Source of the DNA: Muribaculaceae bacterium
GTDB taxonomy: Bacteria > Bacteroidota > Bacteroidia > Bacteroidales > Muribaculaceae
DNA length: 64,000 bases
Direction: 5' to 3'
NCBI GenBank assembly: GCA_016290325.1
Contig: JAEETL010000011.1
Coordinates: 1-64,000, forward strand
In this document: positions 52,057-61,023 of the stretch, piece after piece
Layout: the number at the start of each line of letters is the position of its first letter
Numbering within the stretch: the first letter of the stretch is position 1
Made by a program: the position numbers and the translations under genes
Notes under the pieces: generated by a model
The model's input: the letters and a program-made list of their open reading frames with translations, nothing else
What the model was told of the DNA's origin: nothing
The model's database searches: none

Positions 52057-53370
52057 TTATAATAGTTCGGGAAGTTGGAACAACTTAGTGCCGTTAGAGC
52101 CCTTGATGAGGATGTAGTAGCCCTCGGGGCGGTTGGCGGTAATGGCAGCTTTGACCTGTTCGACATCGGCAAATTTGCGGTAGGGGCAGTCAATGTCGGC
52201 AAACTCTTTGCCCACGAGCCATACCGTGTCAAAGGGGCATTGTTTCAATTTCTCCACCACGCGGACGTGTTCCTCGTGGCTGCTGTCACCCAACTCGCGC
52301 ATCTCACCCAGGATAGCCATCTTGGGGGCGACCTGCATCACGCTGAAGTTGTCGAGCGCTGCTGCCATCGAAGTGGGGTTGGCATTGTAGGCATCGACGA
52401 TGAGGTGGTTGTGAGTTGTCTCGGTGAGTTGTGAACGGTTATTGGAGGGCACGTAGTTTTCGAGCGCATAACAGATTTGCTCGGGTGCCACGCCGAAGTG
52501 CAGTCCCACGGTGACGGCGGCGAGCGCGTTGTCAAGGTTGTAGCTGCCGATGAGGTGGGTCGTCACTTCGTGCCAGTTGTCGTCGCCTTCTCGCCAGCGC
52601 AACCTCAGGAAAGGATCACAAGCGATGACCTCGCCACAAACGCGTGCCTTGTTGTTACCCGTTTGGCGGGTGTAGAGCTCGGCGCGCTGACCTTGGGGCA
52701 GGATGCCCATCAGATGCTCGTTATCGGCGTTGATGAAGATGATGCTTCCCTCACGGCTGGCGAGGTTGTCATAGAGTTCGCCCTTAGTATGGATGACGCC
52801 TTCCAACGAGCCAAAGCCTTGAAGGTGTGCTTTGCCCACATTGGTAATCAATCCGCAGGTAGGCTCAGCGGTTTCGACAAGCGTCTTAATGTCACCCGGG
52901 TGGCTGGCGCCCATCTCAACGACGGCGATCTCGTGCTCGGGGGCGAGACGCAGCAGTGTCTTGGGTACACCTACGTCATTATTGAAGTTACCCTCGGTCG
53001 CCATCACGTTATATTTCTCGGCGAGGACGGCACGCAGCAGTTCCTTAGTCGTGGTCTTGCCGTTGGTGCCGGTGATACCGATGACGGGGATGTCAAACTG
53101 GCGCCGATGCTCCCTCGCCAGGTCTTTATAGGCTTGCAAGGCGTTGGGTGCGAGCACCATTTGCTTGTCACCATGATAGTTGTTAAATACCTGCTCGTCG
53201 TCGACCACGGCTAGGGCACAGCCCTTTTCGAGTGCCTGGACTGCAAATTTGTTGCCGTCAAACAGGTCACCTTTTAATGCGATGAAAATGCTGCCCTCGG
53301 GGCAATCACGGCTGTCGGTAGTGACGACAGGATGTTGCTGATAAAAAGCGTAAAGTTTTTTAATATCCAT
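52057..53370 (-). CDS. murF: UDP-N-acetylmuramoyl-tripeptide-D-alanyl-D-alanine ligase
   Basis: It adds D-Ala-D-Ala to the peptidoglycan precursor. 437 residues from the ATG at 53370, chosen because the -7 element lies 20 nt upstream. The P-loop GITGTNGKTTTKE and the downstream EGNFNNDVGVP and EMGASHPGDI are typical of MurF. It is divergent from ddl, whose product is its substrate, and the two share a compact promoter region. The SusA-like amylase follows in the same direction with a 30-nt gap. Confidence 0.96.
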   Translation of the reverse strand: MDIKKLYAFYQQHPVVTTDSRDCPEGSIFIALKGDLFDGNKFAVQALEKGCALAVVDDEQVFNNYHGDKQMVLAPNALQAYKDLAREHRRQFDIPVIGITGTNGKTTTKELLRAVLAEKYNVMATEGNFNNDVGVPKTLLRLAPEHEIAVVEMGASHPGDIKTLVETAEPTCGLITNVGKAHLQGFGSLEGVIHTKGELYDNLASREGSIIFINADNEHLMGILPQGQRAELYTRQTGNNKARVCGEVIACDPFLRLRWREGDDNWHEVTTHLIGSYNLDNALAAVTVGLHFGVAPEQICYALENYVPSNNRSQLTETTHNHLIVDAYNANPTSMAAALDNFSVMQVAPKMAILGEMRELGDSSHEEHVRVVEKLKQCPFDTVWLVGKEFADIDCPYRKFADVEQVKAAITANRPEGYYILIKGSNGTKLFQLPELL

Positions 53371-53389
53371 AACGATTGAGATTTTGCCA

Positions 53390-53397
53390 CAAAAGTA
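53390..53397 (-). promoter_or_regulatory. -7 element TACTTTTG of murF
   Basis: Minus-strand match, 20 nt before the ATG. It is the mirror image of the ddl element 23 bp away. Confidence 0.55.
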
Positions 53398-53420
53398 CAC
53401 AAAAAATCCACTATTTTATG

Positions 53421-53428
53421 TACTTTTG
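53421..53428 (+). promoter_or_regulatory. -7 element TACTTTTG of ddl
   Basis: Plus-strand match 43 nt before the ddl ATG; with the murF element it forms an inverted pair. Confidence 0.55.
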
Positions 53429-53470
53429 TCCCCGATTTTTGGGCTATGTCCTATATAAACGAAATTGATA

Positions 53471-54472
53471 ATGAACTCAGAGAGAAAAACCATAGCCATC
53501 GTGTGTGGTGGCGACTCATCAGAGCACGAGGTGTCCTTGCGCTCGGCTCAAGGCCTTTATAAAGCCTTCGATCACAACCGTTACAACGTATTTATCGCCG
53601 TTCTGCGATTCCAGGACTGGCATGTGAATCTTCCTGAGGGCGGAACTGCCCCCATCGACCGTAACGACTTCTCGTTTATGTACCAGGGAGAGAAAGTGCG
53701 TTTTGACTACGCCTACATCACTATCCATGGCACCCCTGGCGAGAACGGTATCCTGCAAGGCTACTTTGACCTCATCAACCTGCCTTACTCGACCTGTAAT
53801 GTGCTAGTCGAGGCGCTGACGTTCCACAAGTTCGCGTTGAACAACTACCTGAAGGCATTCGGTTGCTCGGTGCCCGATAGCATTCAAGTGCGTCGCGGTG
53901 TGCCTCATGGCTGGACCGCCGAGAAGGTGGAAGCCTATCTGGGCATGCCCTGTTTTGTTAAGCCAACTGCCGACGGCTCGAGTTTCGGCGTGACTAAGGT
54001 GAAAAGTTGTGACCAGTTGGACGAAGCCATGGAGTTTGCATTCAAGCAGTGTGATAACGTGATGATAGAGCGTTTCCTTGATGGCACCGAGGTCACCGTG
54101 GGTTGCTACAAGACACGCGACAAGTCGGTTGTGTTCCCCGTTACCGAAGTGGTGACCGATAATGAGTTCTTTGACTATGATGCCAAGTATAACGGTCAGG
54201 TCGATGAGATTACACCGGCGCGAATCAGCGATGAGTTGACAACAGCGCTGCAAGAGGAAACATCGCGCATCTATGACATCCTGCACTGCAACGGCATCAT
54301 CCGCATTGACTACATTATTACAAAGAACCCTGATGGTACTGACCACATCAACCTGCTGGAGATCAATACTACTCCCGGTATGACCGAGACGAGTTTCATT
54401 CCTCAGCAAGTGCGTGCCGCGGGCCTCTCACTTACCGATGTCCTTACCGACATCGTCGAGAACCAGTTTTAA
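53471..54472 (+). CDS. ddl: D-alanine-D-alanine ligase
   Basis: It makes D-Ala-D-Ala for MurF. 333 residues from the ATG at 53471, preferred over a TTG two codons upstream. ATP-grasp features are visible: IAIVCGGDSSEHEVSLRSAQ, FVKPTADGSSFGVTKV, ERFLDGTEVTVGCY, RIDYIITKN and LLEINTTPGMTETSF. A perfect 17-bp palindromic terminator starts right after the stop. Confidence 0.96.
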   Translation: MNSERKTIAIVCGGDSSEHEVSLRSAQGLYKAFDHNRYNVFIAVLRFQDWHVNLPEGGTAPIDRNDFSFMYQGEKVRFDYAYITIHGTPGENGILQGYFDLINLPYSTCNVLVEALTFHKFALNNYLKAFGCSVPDSIQVRRGVPHGWTAEKVEAYLGMPCFVKPTADGSSFGVTKVKSCDQLDEAMEFAFKQCDNVMIERFLDGTEVTVGCYKTRDKSVVFPVTEVVTDNEFFDYDAKYNGQVDEITPARISDELTTALQEETSRIYDILHCNGIIRIDYIITKNPDGTDHINLLEINTTPGMTETSFIPQQVRAAGLSLTDVLTDIVENQF

Positions 54473-54473
54473 A

Positions 54474-54507
54474 ACAAAAAAGGAGAGCAGCTGCTCTCCT
54501 TTTTTGT
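54474..54507. terminator. Perfect 17-bp palindromic terminator after ddl
   Basis: ACAAAAAAGGAGAGCAG is followed directly by its reverse complement with no spacer, so the loop forms from the stem tip. A- and T-runs allow both directions. Confidence 0.85.
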
Positions 54508-54508
54508 T

Positions 54509-54536
54509 GATTAGTGATTAGAGGTTATAGATTAGT
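54509..54536 (-). repeat. 7-nt periodic tract containing the four-helix-bundle stop; left arm of an inverted repeat
   Basis: Plus-strand units GATTAGT, GATTAGA, GGTTATA and GATTAGT. Its first 15 bases (54509-54523) are the exact reverse complement of 54918-54932 on the other side of the gene. Confidence 0.8.
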
Positions 54537-54900
54537 GGGGTAGTTGATTGGTTTTGCTTGAACGCAAACCGCTAATCAATTTTGATGTGTTGTAAATGAG
54601 GGGCTTTATTTCCCTGAAATCCTCATCTGAAATATAACCGAGATCAAGAGCTAGTTGCAGATTGCAATAAACCTCCATTACAGATCCATAAGCTATTTCA
54701 ATGAAATGGATTTGTTCCTTAATGGCTATCCTACCATTGCCTTCAGCAATATTAGATGGTACTGAAATCGCAGCACGGCGCAACTGGTCACAAAGCGCAA
54801 ATCGCTCCTCATTTGGGAACTTCTTTAAAAGCTGATAGATAGCAATTACCATCTTTCTGGATTCTTGCCATGCATTTAATTTCTCAAATTGATATTCCAT
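54532..54900 (-). CDS. Four-helix-bundle (23S rRNA intervening-sequence type) protein
   Basis: 122 residues from the ATG at 54900. The sequence matches the four-helix-bundle family: FEKLNAWQESRKMVIAIYQL, the signature QLRRAAISVPSNIAEG and a helical C-terminal half ending SKLISGLRSS. Relatives lie in intervening sequences of 23S rRNA genes and as accessory proteins of diversity-generating retroelements; others stand free between genes. Here it is free-standing between ddl and the pullulanase gene, held between perfect 15-bp inverted repeats. No reverse transcriptase is nearby. Its A/T-rich codons differ from the neighbours. Confidence 0.9.
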   Translation of the reverse strand: MEYQFEKLNAWQESRKMVIAIYQLLKKFPNEERFALCDQLRRAAISVPSNIAEGNGRIAIKEQIHFIEIAYGSVMEVYCNLQLALDLGYISDEDFREIKPLIYNTSKLISGLRSSKTNQLPH

Positions 54901-54917
54901 CTGAAGAAGTAATATTT

Positions 54918-54938
54918 CTCTAATCACTAATCACTAAT
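54918..54938 (-). repeat. 7-nt periodic tract after the pullulanase stop; right arm of the inverted repeat
   Basis: On the minus strand TGATTAG-type units occur 12 nt after the TAA stop at 54951-54953. Confidence 0.8.
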
Positions 54939-54950
54939 CACACGCATGTG

Positions 54951-56861
54951 TTAATTGTGGAGGATGAGGGCGCTTTGGGCGGGGATGGTGACCTTGCCGC
55001 CCTTGACAGTGGCTAAGCCATCTGCGTTGCAAGCGATGTTGCGGCACACGACGGTATAGGTGCCCTCGGGAATTTCGATGGTGCGGGCGCGCTTGTGGGA
55101 ATTGAAGGCCACATAGATGTCGCCCCACTGTTCACCGGGCACACCATGGCCATTAATGTGGTAGGCCACGAGGCAGTTTTCGGTGGGCAGGAAGTCGAGG
55201 TTGCGGCGCACCATGTCAGCACTACCCATGTGGAAGGCGGGATGTGCCTTACGCAGGACAATCAGATTCTTGTAATACTCCATCACTTGAGGATAGCGTT
55301 CCAAGTTGTCCCAATCCAGGTGATTGATGCAGTCGGGACTCTCATAACTGTTGTGGACACCCTTCTTGTCACGCAGCATCTCCTCGCCGCTGAGCATGAA
55401 TGGTACACCCTGTGAAGTCATGACTACGGTCTGAGCCAGCAGGTCAAGGCGAATGAGCTCCTCGGTGGTGACCCCCTTGACGCTTGCGCGCAGGCGGTCA
55501 ACAAGGCACATGTCGTCATGGCAGCTGACGTAGGCAATCATCTGGGTGGGCTCATTAGCGTAGGGTGCCTTGCTGTAGTTCACCTTGCTGTAGTCCACAC
55601 CCGGGTGCTGGATAGCGCCCACGATACCAAACTTGAGGCTCTCCTCGTTGCCCTTCACACCGCCCAGGAAGGCAGCCTTGCTATTGCTGTCCCACGGGCC
55701 GCGCAACGCGTCGCGCATCTCGTCGCTGAAGGCGGCGATACCCGGCATCTTGTTGATGTTGGCCTTCATGGCCAGCTCTCCTGAGTAAGCGCAACTGCCG
55801 GCGCTCCATCCCTCGCCATAGATGAAGATGTCTTGAGGAACGGCTGTTCGGATGGCATTCATCGTCTCGATGTCATGCACACCCATCAGGTCAAATCGGA
55901 AGCCGTCGATGTGGTATTCATCCACCCAATATTTCACGCTTTCAACCATGAAATTGCGCATACCTTCACGCTCGCTGGCCGTCTCGTTACCGCAACCGCT
56001 GCCGTTACTGTAAGAGCCGTCGGCGTTCTTGCGGTAGAAGTAGTCGGGACGTGTCAGCTGGAAGTTGCTCTCGTCAATATTCCAAGTGTGGTTGTACACC
56101 ACGTCGAGGATAATTTTAATTCCAGCATTATGGAGTGCCTGAACCATCTGTTTGAACTCGTTGATACGCACCTCGGGCTTGTAAGGGTCGGTAGAGTAGC
56201 CGCCCTCGGGCACGTTGTAGTTCACCGGGTCATAGCCCCAGTTGTACTGCGGTTCATTCAGTCGGGTCTCATTCACCGAGGCATAATCAAACGACGGCAG
56301 GATGTGCACCGCGTTCACGCCTAGCGCCTTCAGGTGCTCGATGGCGCGAGGCTCGGTCAAGGCAAGGAATTTTCCCTTGTTGATAAATCCACCCGACTCA
56401 TCTATCGAGAAATCACGGTGGTGCATCTCGTAAAGGATCAGGTCCTTGGCTGCAATGCTGGGCCGCTTGTCGGCTTGCCAGCCGGCAGGATTGGTTGCCC
56501 CCATATCGATGATGGCGCCTCGCTTGCCATTCACGCCCACGGCAGTGGCCCAAATACCCGGACACTCGCCACGGAACTTGCCGCCATATTTCACGTCAAA
56601 GGTGTAGAACTTGCCTTTCAGGTCGCCCTTGACGGTAGCCTGCCACATGCCAGCCTTGTCGCGCTTCATGTTGACGGTCTTGACGGGTTTGCCGCCCAGT
56701 CCGTCCTTGTAGATGCGCAGTTTTACTTGCTGGGCATCATCGTTGGTCTCAACAGAAAAAGCGCTCGCGCTGGGGCTATAGTTGACCCCAGTGCGTGCGC
56801 TGATGGATTGTGGTACGAGTAATGCCATGATTATCGTGACCAGTAAAATGAGTTTTTTCAT
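54951..56861 (-). CDS. pulA: Type I pullulanase (GH13), exported
   Basis: 636 residues with a signal peptide (to ~A22). The type I pullulanase signature YNWGYDP is present, with an N-terminal beta domain (~25-120), the catalytic domain (DVVYNHTWN, nucleophile Asp in GFRFDLMGVHD, Glu in IYGEGWSAG, Asp in SCHDDMC) and a C-terminal beta domain. It debranches alpha-1,6 bonds, probably in the periplasm. Its ATG overlaps the malQ stop by one base (TAATG), so the two are translationally coupled. Confidence 0.93.
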   Translation of the reverse strand: MKKLILLVTIIMALLVPQSISARTGVNYSPSASAFSVETNDDAQQVKLRIYKDGLGGKPVKTVNMKRDKAGMWQATVKGDLKGKFYTFDVKYGGKFRGECPGIWATAVGVNGKRGAIIDMGATNPAGWQADKRPSIAAKDLILYEMHHRDFSIDESGGFINKGKFLALTEPRAIEHLKALGVNAVHILPSFDYASVNETRLNEPQYNWGYDPVNYNVPEGGYSTDPYKPEVRINEFKQMVQALHNAGIKIILDVVYNHTWNIDESNFQLTRPDYFYRKNADGSYSNGSGCGNETASEREGMRNFMVESVKYWVDEYHIDGFRFDLMGVHDIETMNAIRTAVPQDIFIYGEGWSAGSCAYSGELAMKANINKMPGIAAFSDEMRDALRGPWDSNSKAAFLGGVKGNEESLKFGIVGAIQHPGVDYSKVNYSKAPYANEPTQMIAYVSCHDDMCLVDRLRASVKGVTTEELIRLDLLAQTVVMTSQGVPFMLSGEEMLRDKKGVHNSYESPDCINHLDWDNLERYPQVMEYYKNLIVLRKAHPAFHMGSADMVRRNLDFLPTENCLVAYHINGHGVPGEQWGDIYVAFNSHKRARTIEIPEGTYTVVCRNIACNADGLATVKGGKVTIPAQSALILHN

Positions 56862-59542
56862 TATCGTCCGCTTTGAGAGATAAGGTCTTTCAGGCGGCCG
56901 TTGAACTCGTCGGCCTTCATCAGTTGCTCGATGGTCATGTGCATGCGGTAGCGCCAGTAGTGGCGGGGATTGGCGGGGATGTTGATGCGCTCGGCATCAG
57001 CATCGGCCAGGCGCAGTTTCTCATCGATAGCGAGCCAATCCTGCAATGAGAGCAGGCAAAGCATCGACGGACAGGTGAGATGGGCGCGCACGATGTCGTC
57101 GGCCAACCAACCGGGCAGCGGATGAGGAGCGGCGTCTCCTCTCCACAGTGCCGAGTTGTAGTACTCCTGGGTGCGGTCCCAGTCCTCGTCCCACCATTGC
57201 CTCAACGTGGGCATATCGTGGGTCGAGATGGTGGCCACGCTGCGATAAGGATTGGCGTTCAGGTTGCCGAACTTGATGTGGTTGTCCTTGGGCATCGACT
57301 GGATCTCGAGGCTCAGGATACGTAACTCGTTCATTACCCATGCCACACAATCGGGCACCATGCCCAAGTCCTCGGCACACACGAGCATGCGGGTTGCCTG
57401 CACCAGTTTGGGCAGTTTCTTCATCGCCTCGTGGTACCAGAAGTCGTTGTTGCGGTGGTAGAAATACTCGTTATAGAGCTTGTTGAAGGCAGCCTTGTCG
57501 TTATCGTAGAGTGCCTCATAGACAAAGTCGAACTGCACCGAGATGCGCGGGTGGTACAGGGCGGGATTCTTGCGGTCACGCACGAATAGCACGTCGCTGA
57601 TGAGGGCATACAAGCCATCGCGTATCCACAGGTCATCCTCGCTGTTCTTACCAAGGAAAGCTGCTTCCACCTTGCGCTGGGTGTCATACTCGGGTTTCAT
57701 GCGGTAGATGTCGTCATGCACGCGCTCGACATATTTCTCACGCACGGTGTCGGCCCACTTGCCAAAGACGCGGTCCAGTACCCAGTCGGCAATGAAGGGC
57801 TTGGTCATCAGCTCTTCCTGGAAATTCAGGCCGTAGCTCCGGATTTCCTGGGCGCTCATACCCTGTGAGGGAGAGAACTGGCCAAGCAATCCATGTACGG
57901 CGTCGATGGGAATCTCCCAAATGCGGAAGAAGCCTAGCACGTGGTCGATGCGGTAAGCGTCAAAGTACTGTGACATCTTGCGGAAACGCTTTACCCACCA
58001 CTGGCAGCCATCAGCAAGCATCACGTCCCAGTTATAGGTTGGGAAGCCCCAATTCTGGCCGTTGGTCGAGAATGCATCGGGTGGAGCACCCGCCTGGCCA
58101 TTGAGGTTGAAGTACTTGGGCTCTACCCATGCCTCAACGCTGTCGCGGCTGATGCCGATGGGGATGTCACCCTTGAGGATGACGTGCTTGCCCTGGGCAT
58201 ACTCATGGGCACCACGCATCTGTTTGTCGAGGTAGAACTGCACATAGTACCACAGGCTTGCCTCCTTGTACAGCTTGGTGCGGGGATTGGCCATGGCAGC
58301 GCGCTCCTCTTTATCGAGCGTGTGGTGGTCGGGCCACTGGCTGAAACTTGCCGTGCCATACAGGTCGCGGTAGTGGCTGAAGGCAGCATAGGGTACCAGC
58401 CAATCCTCGTTGGCGGTAAAGAATGCCTTGAACTCATCGCTCTTGAGCACCTGAGAGCCCTCCTGCTCAAACAACAGCTTCATGTACTCGCGCTTGGCGT
58501 TGTTCACACGCTCATAGTCGATCTGCGGCAGCGCGTTCAGTTCCTTGCGCAATTTCTCAAACTCGGCGGCACGTTTCTTGTCGGCCAGTTTGGGAAGCTG
58601 ACGCAAATCCATGTATTGCGGATGCAGGGCATAAATGCTGATGCTGTTGTAAGGGTAGCTGTCGCTCCAGGTGTGGGTGATGGTGGTGTCGTTAATGGGC
58701 AACACCTGCAGGGCGCGCTGTCCCGTGCTGGCTACCCAGTCCACCATGAGCTTGAGGTCGCCAAAGTCGCCCACGCCGAAGCTGCCCTCGCTGCGCAACG
58801 AGAAGATGGGAACCACAGTTCCGGCCAACTTGATGGGGTAGAGCGGGAAATAAGCCTGCTGCAGCTCATAGACGATGTGCTCTCCGTCCTTGACAACGGG
58901 TAGCAGAACCGTGCGGTTGTCGCCTGTCTCCCAAATGACGGGTTTACCCTTGCCGCCCACAATGACAAACTTAAACTCAATCATCGCTTTCTTGAATGCG
59001 TTAGCATCAAGAGTGATGACCCACTCGTTGTGGTTGTGCTCGGTCATCTTGAGGGCCTTGGCCTCGTTCCAGTCGCCTAAGGCGGGCTCGTTGCCTACAA
59101 CGCCCAGAGTCTCGCCCGTGCCTAGCTGCGGTGCACGCACCTTGAGTTGAACGCAAGTCGCAAATTTGGCCTTGGCCATCGCCTGATGCTTGCGCAGGGC
59201 TACACAGTCGGTAAATGCCGAACTGTAGAGGTAGCTGTCGTCGGGCAGGTCGTTCCAATGGTCATAGGTGATGTATTTTGTTGCCTTGGAGGCATTTAGG
59301 TCCAGACGATGGGGAATGACCATCCACTCGTGTCGCACCTCCTTGCCGTCACGCTCAATGTTATAGTAATAATCGATTTGTCCTGCTTTGGCAGGAACAT
59401 CGATGTCGCATTTCCATGATTTGTCGTTAGCGGGCTTCATGGCTTGGCGGACCACCTTGTCGGGTGCCGCACCGTCGATAATATTGAGCACGACGTTTTC
59501 ACCGTAAACGGTGCTGTACTCTAGATTGAATCTTACTTTCAT
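56861..59542 (-). CDS. malQ: 4-alpha-glucanotransferase (GH77) with tandem CBM20 domains
   Basis: It moves glucan chains between maltodextrins in the cytoplasm. 893 residues from the ATG at 59542; the frame continues upstream but into the transporter gene. Two CBM20-type starch-binding modules (~1-115 and ~125-240, e.g. GETLGVVGNEPALGDWNEAK) precede the GH77 domain. Catalytic parts are visible: YRIDHVLGFFRIWEIP, CAEDLGMVPDC and ISTHDMPTLRQWW. The layout is that of plant DPE2 disproportionating enzymes. No signal peptide, so cytoplasmic. It is between the transporter (28 nt) and pulA (overlap). Confidence 0.94.
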   Translation of the reverse strand: MKVRFNLEYSTVYGENVVLNIIDGAAPDKVVRQAMKPANDKSWKCDIDVPAKAGQIDYYYNIERDGKEVRHEWMVIPHRLDLNASKATKYITYDHWNDLPDDSYLYSSAFTDCVALRKHQAMAKAKFATCVQLKVRAPQLGTGETLGVVGNEPALGDWNEAKALKMTEHNHNEWVITLDANAFKKAMIEFKFVIVGGKGKPVIWETGDNRTVLLPVVKDGEHIVYELQQAYFPLYPIKLAGTVVPIFSLRSEGSFGVGDFGDLKLMVDWVASTGQRALQVLPINDTTITHTWSDSYPYNSISIYALHPQYMDLRQLPKLADKKRAAEFEKLRKELNALPQIDYERVNNAKREYMKLLFEQEGSQVLKSDEFKAFFTANEDWLVPYAAFSHYRDLYGTASFSQWPDHHTLDKEERAAMANPRTKLYKEASLWYYVQFYLDKQMRGAHEYAQGKHVILKGDIPIGISRDSVEAWVEPKYFNLNGQAGAPPDAFSTNGQNWGFPTYNWDVMLADGCQWWVKRFRKMSQYFDAYRIDHVLGFFRIWEIPIDAVHGLLGQFSPSQGMSAQEIRSYGLNFQEELMTKPFIADWVLDRVFGKWADTVREKYVERVHDDIYRMKPEYDTQRKVEAAFLGKNSEDDLWIRDGLYALISDVLFVRDRKNPALYHPRISVQFDFVYEALYDNDKAAFNKLYNEYFYHRNNDFWYHEAMKKLPKLVQATRMLVCAEDLGMVPDCVAWVMNELRILSLEIQSMPKDNHIKFGNLNANPYRSVATISTHDMPTLRQWWDEDWDRTQEYYNSALWRGDAAPHPLPGWLADDIVRAHLTCPSMLCLLSLQDWLAIDEKLRLADADAERINIPANPRHYWRYRMHMTIEQLMKADEFNGRLKDLISQSGR

Positions 59543-59570
59543 AGTCTCTAGTATTATATTTAGGGGATTT

Positions 59571-60902
59571 TTAGTTCTTGTGTTTCTTGTCCTCGATAAT
59601 GAACACGCAAGCGGCACCCACGACGAGCAGGATACCTGCAAGGATAAGCATGTTGCCCTGAACGCTGTCCATGACATACTTCAGCAGGACGCCACCCAGT
59701 GCGGCAGCGACGATCTGCGGTATGCAGATGGTGCAGTTGAACAGACCCAACGCTGTGCCCATGCGGCTGCTGCCCTCAAAGGCGTTGGTCACCAGCGTGA
59801 AGGGCATGGCCAGCATGGCAGCCCAAGCGAAACCGATGAGGAAGTAGGGCACGAACAGCATGTACTGGTTGTGGATGTAGGGAACCATGGCAAAGCCGAT
59901 ACCACCAATGACAAGGCTCAAGGCGTAAGCCACCTTGAGATTCTTGAACTGAGGAAGAACGACGGCCCACAGCACACTGCCGATAGCTTGAACGGCGAAG
60001 AGGATGCCTACCCAGTTACCGGCAAGCTGATAACCCTCGCTAGACGCGTCGGTAGTGTTCCATACGGTATCAGCGATGGTGCCGTTGGTATAGGTCCACA
60101 TGTACATGAAGGCAGCCCAGCAGAAGAACTGTACCAAGCCCACCTCAAAGAATACCTTGTAAGCGTGCTTTTTCTGAGCCGAGCTCATCTCGGTGCCAGT
60201 CTGCTCGCCTTGACCCTCAGCATTGGCGGCAGCGTTGAACTCGGCCATCTGCTGCGGGGTATATTCCTTCACATGGCTAATGGTGTAGATGACGCACAGG
60301 ATAAGGATGGCTGCTCCCACATAGAAGGACCACTTCACGCTATCGGGAACGACGCCCTCGGGGGCCACATTGGCAATGCCGATGGCTGTGAACAGGAACG
60401 GGAAGATGTAGCCTACCAGCGAGCCTGCGTTGCACAGGAACGACTGGATTGAGTAGGCCTTGGCCTTCTGTTTCTCGTTGACCATATCGCCCACCATCAT
60501 TTTGAAAGGCTGCATGGCCATGTTGATGCTCGTGTCGAGGAACATCAAGGCAATTAGGCCGAAAATCATTGCGCCAGAGATGGTCAGACCTAATGATCCA
60601 GCGTTAGGTAACAGGCACATCACGATGATTGCTGCCAGTGCACCAATCAGCAGATAAGGGATGCGGCGGCCCCATCGGCCCAGCCACGTCTTGTCACTGA
60701 AGTAGCCTACCAACGGCTGAACAACCATGCCCATCAATGGGGGCAGGATCCAAAAATAACTCAGGTTGTGCGGGTCGGCGCCCAATGTCGCGAAAATGCG
60801 GCTAATGTTTGCACTCTGCAGTGCATAAGCGATTTGCACTCCAAAGAATCCAAAGCTGATGTTCCACAGCTGGTTGAATTTCAAATCCGGTTTAGTTCTC
60901 AT
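59571..60902 (-). CDS. MFS maltose/maltodextrin-type transporter (SLC45/GPH-like)
   Basis: 443 residues with about 12 membrane segments and a charged cytoplasmic loop in the middle (~225-250, QQMAEFNAAANAEGQG). The RWGRRIPYLLIG loop after segment 2-3 and the N-terminal FGFFGVQIAYALQSANISRI are typical of inner-membrane sugar-proton symporters of the GPH/SLC45 type found next to maltose genes. It would bring maltose into the cell for MalQ. It is the first gene of the transporter-malQ-pulA operon and has a LacI-type operator upstream. Substrate is inferred from context. Confidence 0.9.
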   Translation of the reverse strand: MRTKPDLKFNQLWNISFGFFGVQIAYALQSANISRIFATLGADPHNLSYFWILPPLMGMVVQPLVGYFSDKTWLGRWGRRIPYLLIGALAAIIVMCLLPNAGSLGLTISGAMIFGLIALMFLDTSINMAMQPFKMMVGDMVNEKQKAKAYSIQSFLCNAGSLVGYIFPFLFTAIGIANVAPEGVVPDSVKWSFYVGAAILILCVIYTISHVKEYTPQQMAEFNAAANAEGQGEQTGTEMSSAQKKHAYKVFFEVGLVQFFCWAAFMYMWTYTNGTIADTVWNTTDASSEGYQLAGNWVGILFAVQAIGSVLWAVVLPQFKNLKVAYALSLVIGGIGFAMVPYIHNQYMLFVPYFLIGFAWAAMLAMPFTLVTNAFEGSSRMGTALGLFNCTICIPQIVAAALGGVLLKYVMDSVQGNMLILAGILLVVGAACVFIIEDKKHKN

Positions 60903-60911
60903 AATGATATA

Positions 60912-60932
60912 TTTTTAAGTGTTAAGTGATAA
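60912..60932. repeat. 7-nt periodic tract in the transporter leader
   Basis: Units TTTTTAA, GTGTTAA and GTGATAA lie in the 5' leader of the minus-strand operon, not next to a stop codon. Confidence 0.5.
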
Positions 60933-60960
60933 TTTCGTCGGTAAATTGGGTTAGCACCTA

Positions 60961-60968
60961 CAAAAATA
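60961..60968 (-). promoter_or_regulatory. -7 element TATTTTTG of the transporter-malQ-pulA operon
   Basis: Identical to the susC -7 element, 58 nt before the ATG at 60902. Confidence 0.55.
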
Positions 60969-61023
60969 ACAAAATATCTCCCAAAATTATTATGAATAAT
61001 GTATTAAGGGCTGAAAAAATCAA

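Noticed and set aside
59543-59677. Longer malQ start
   Set aside because: It would overlap the transporter coding end and adds residues without CBM20 similarity; the ATG at 59542 begins a good starch-binding module.
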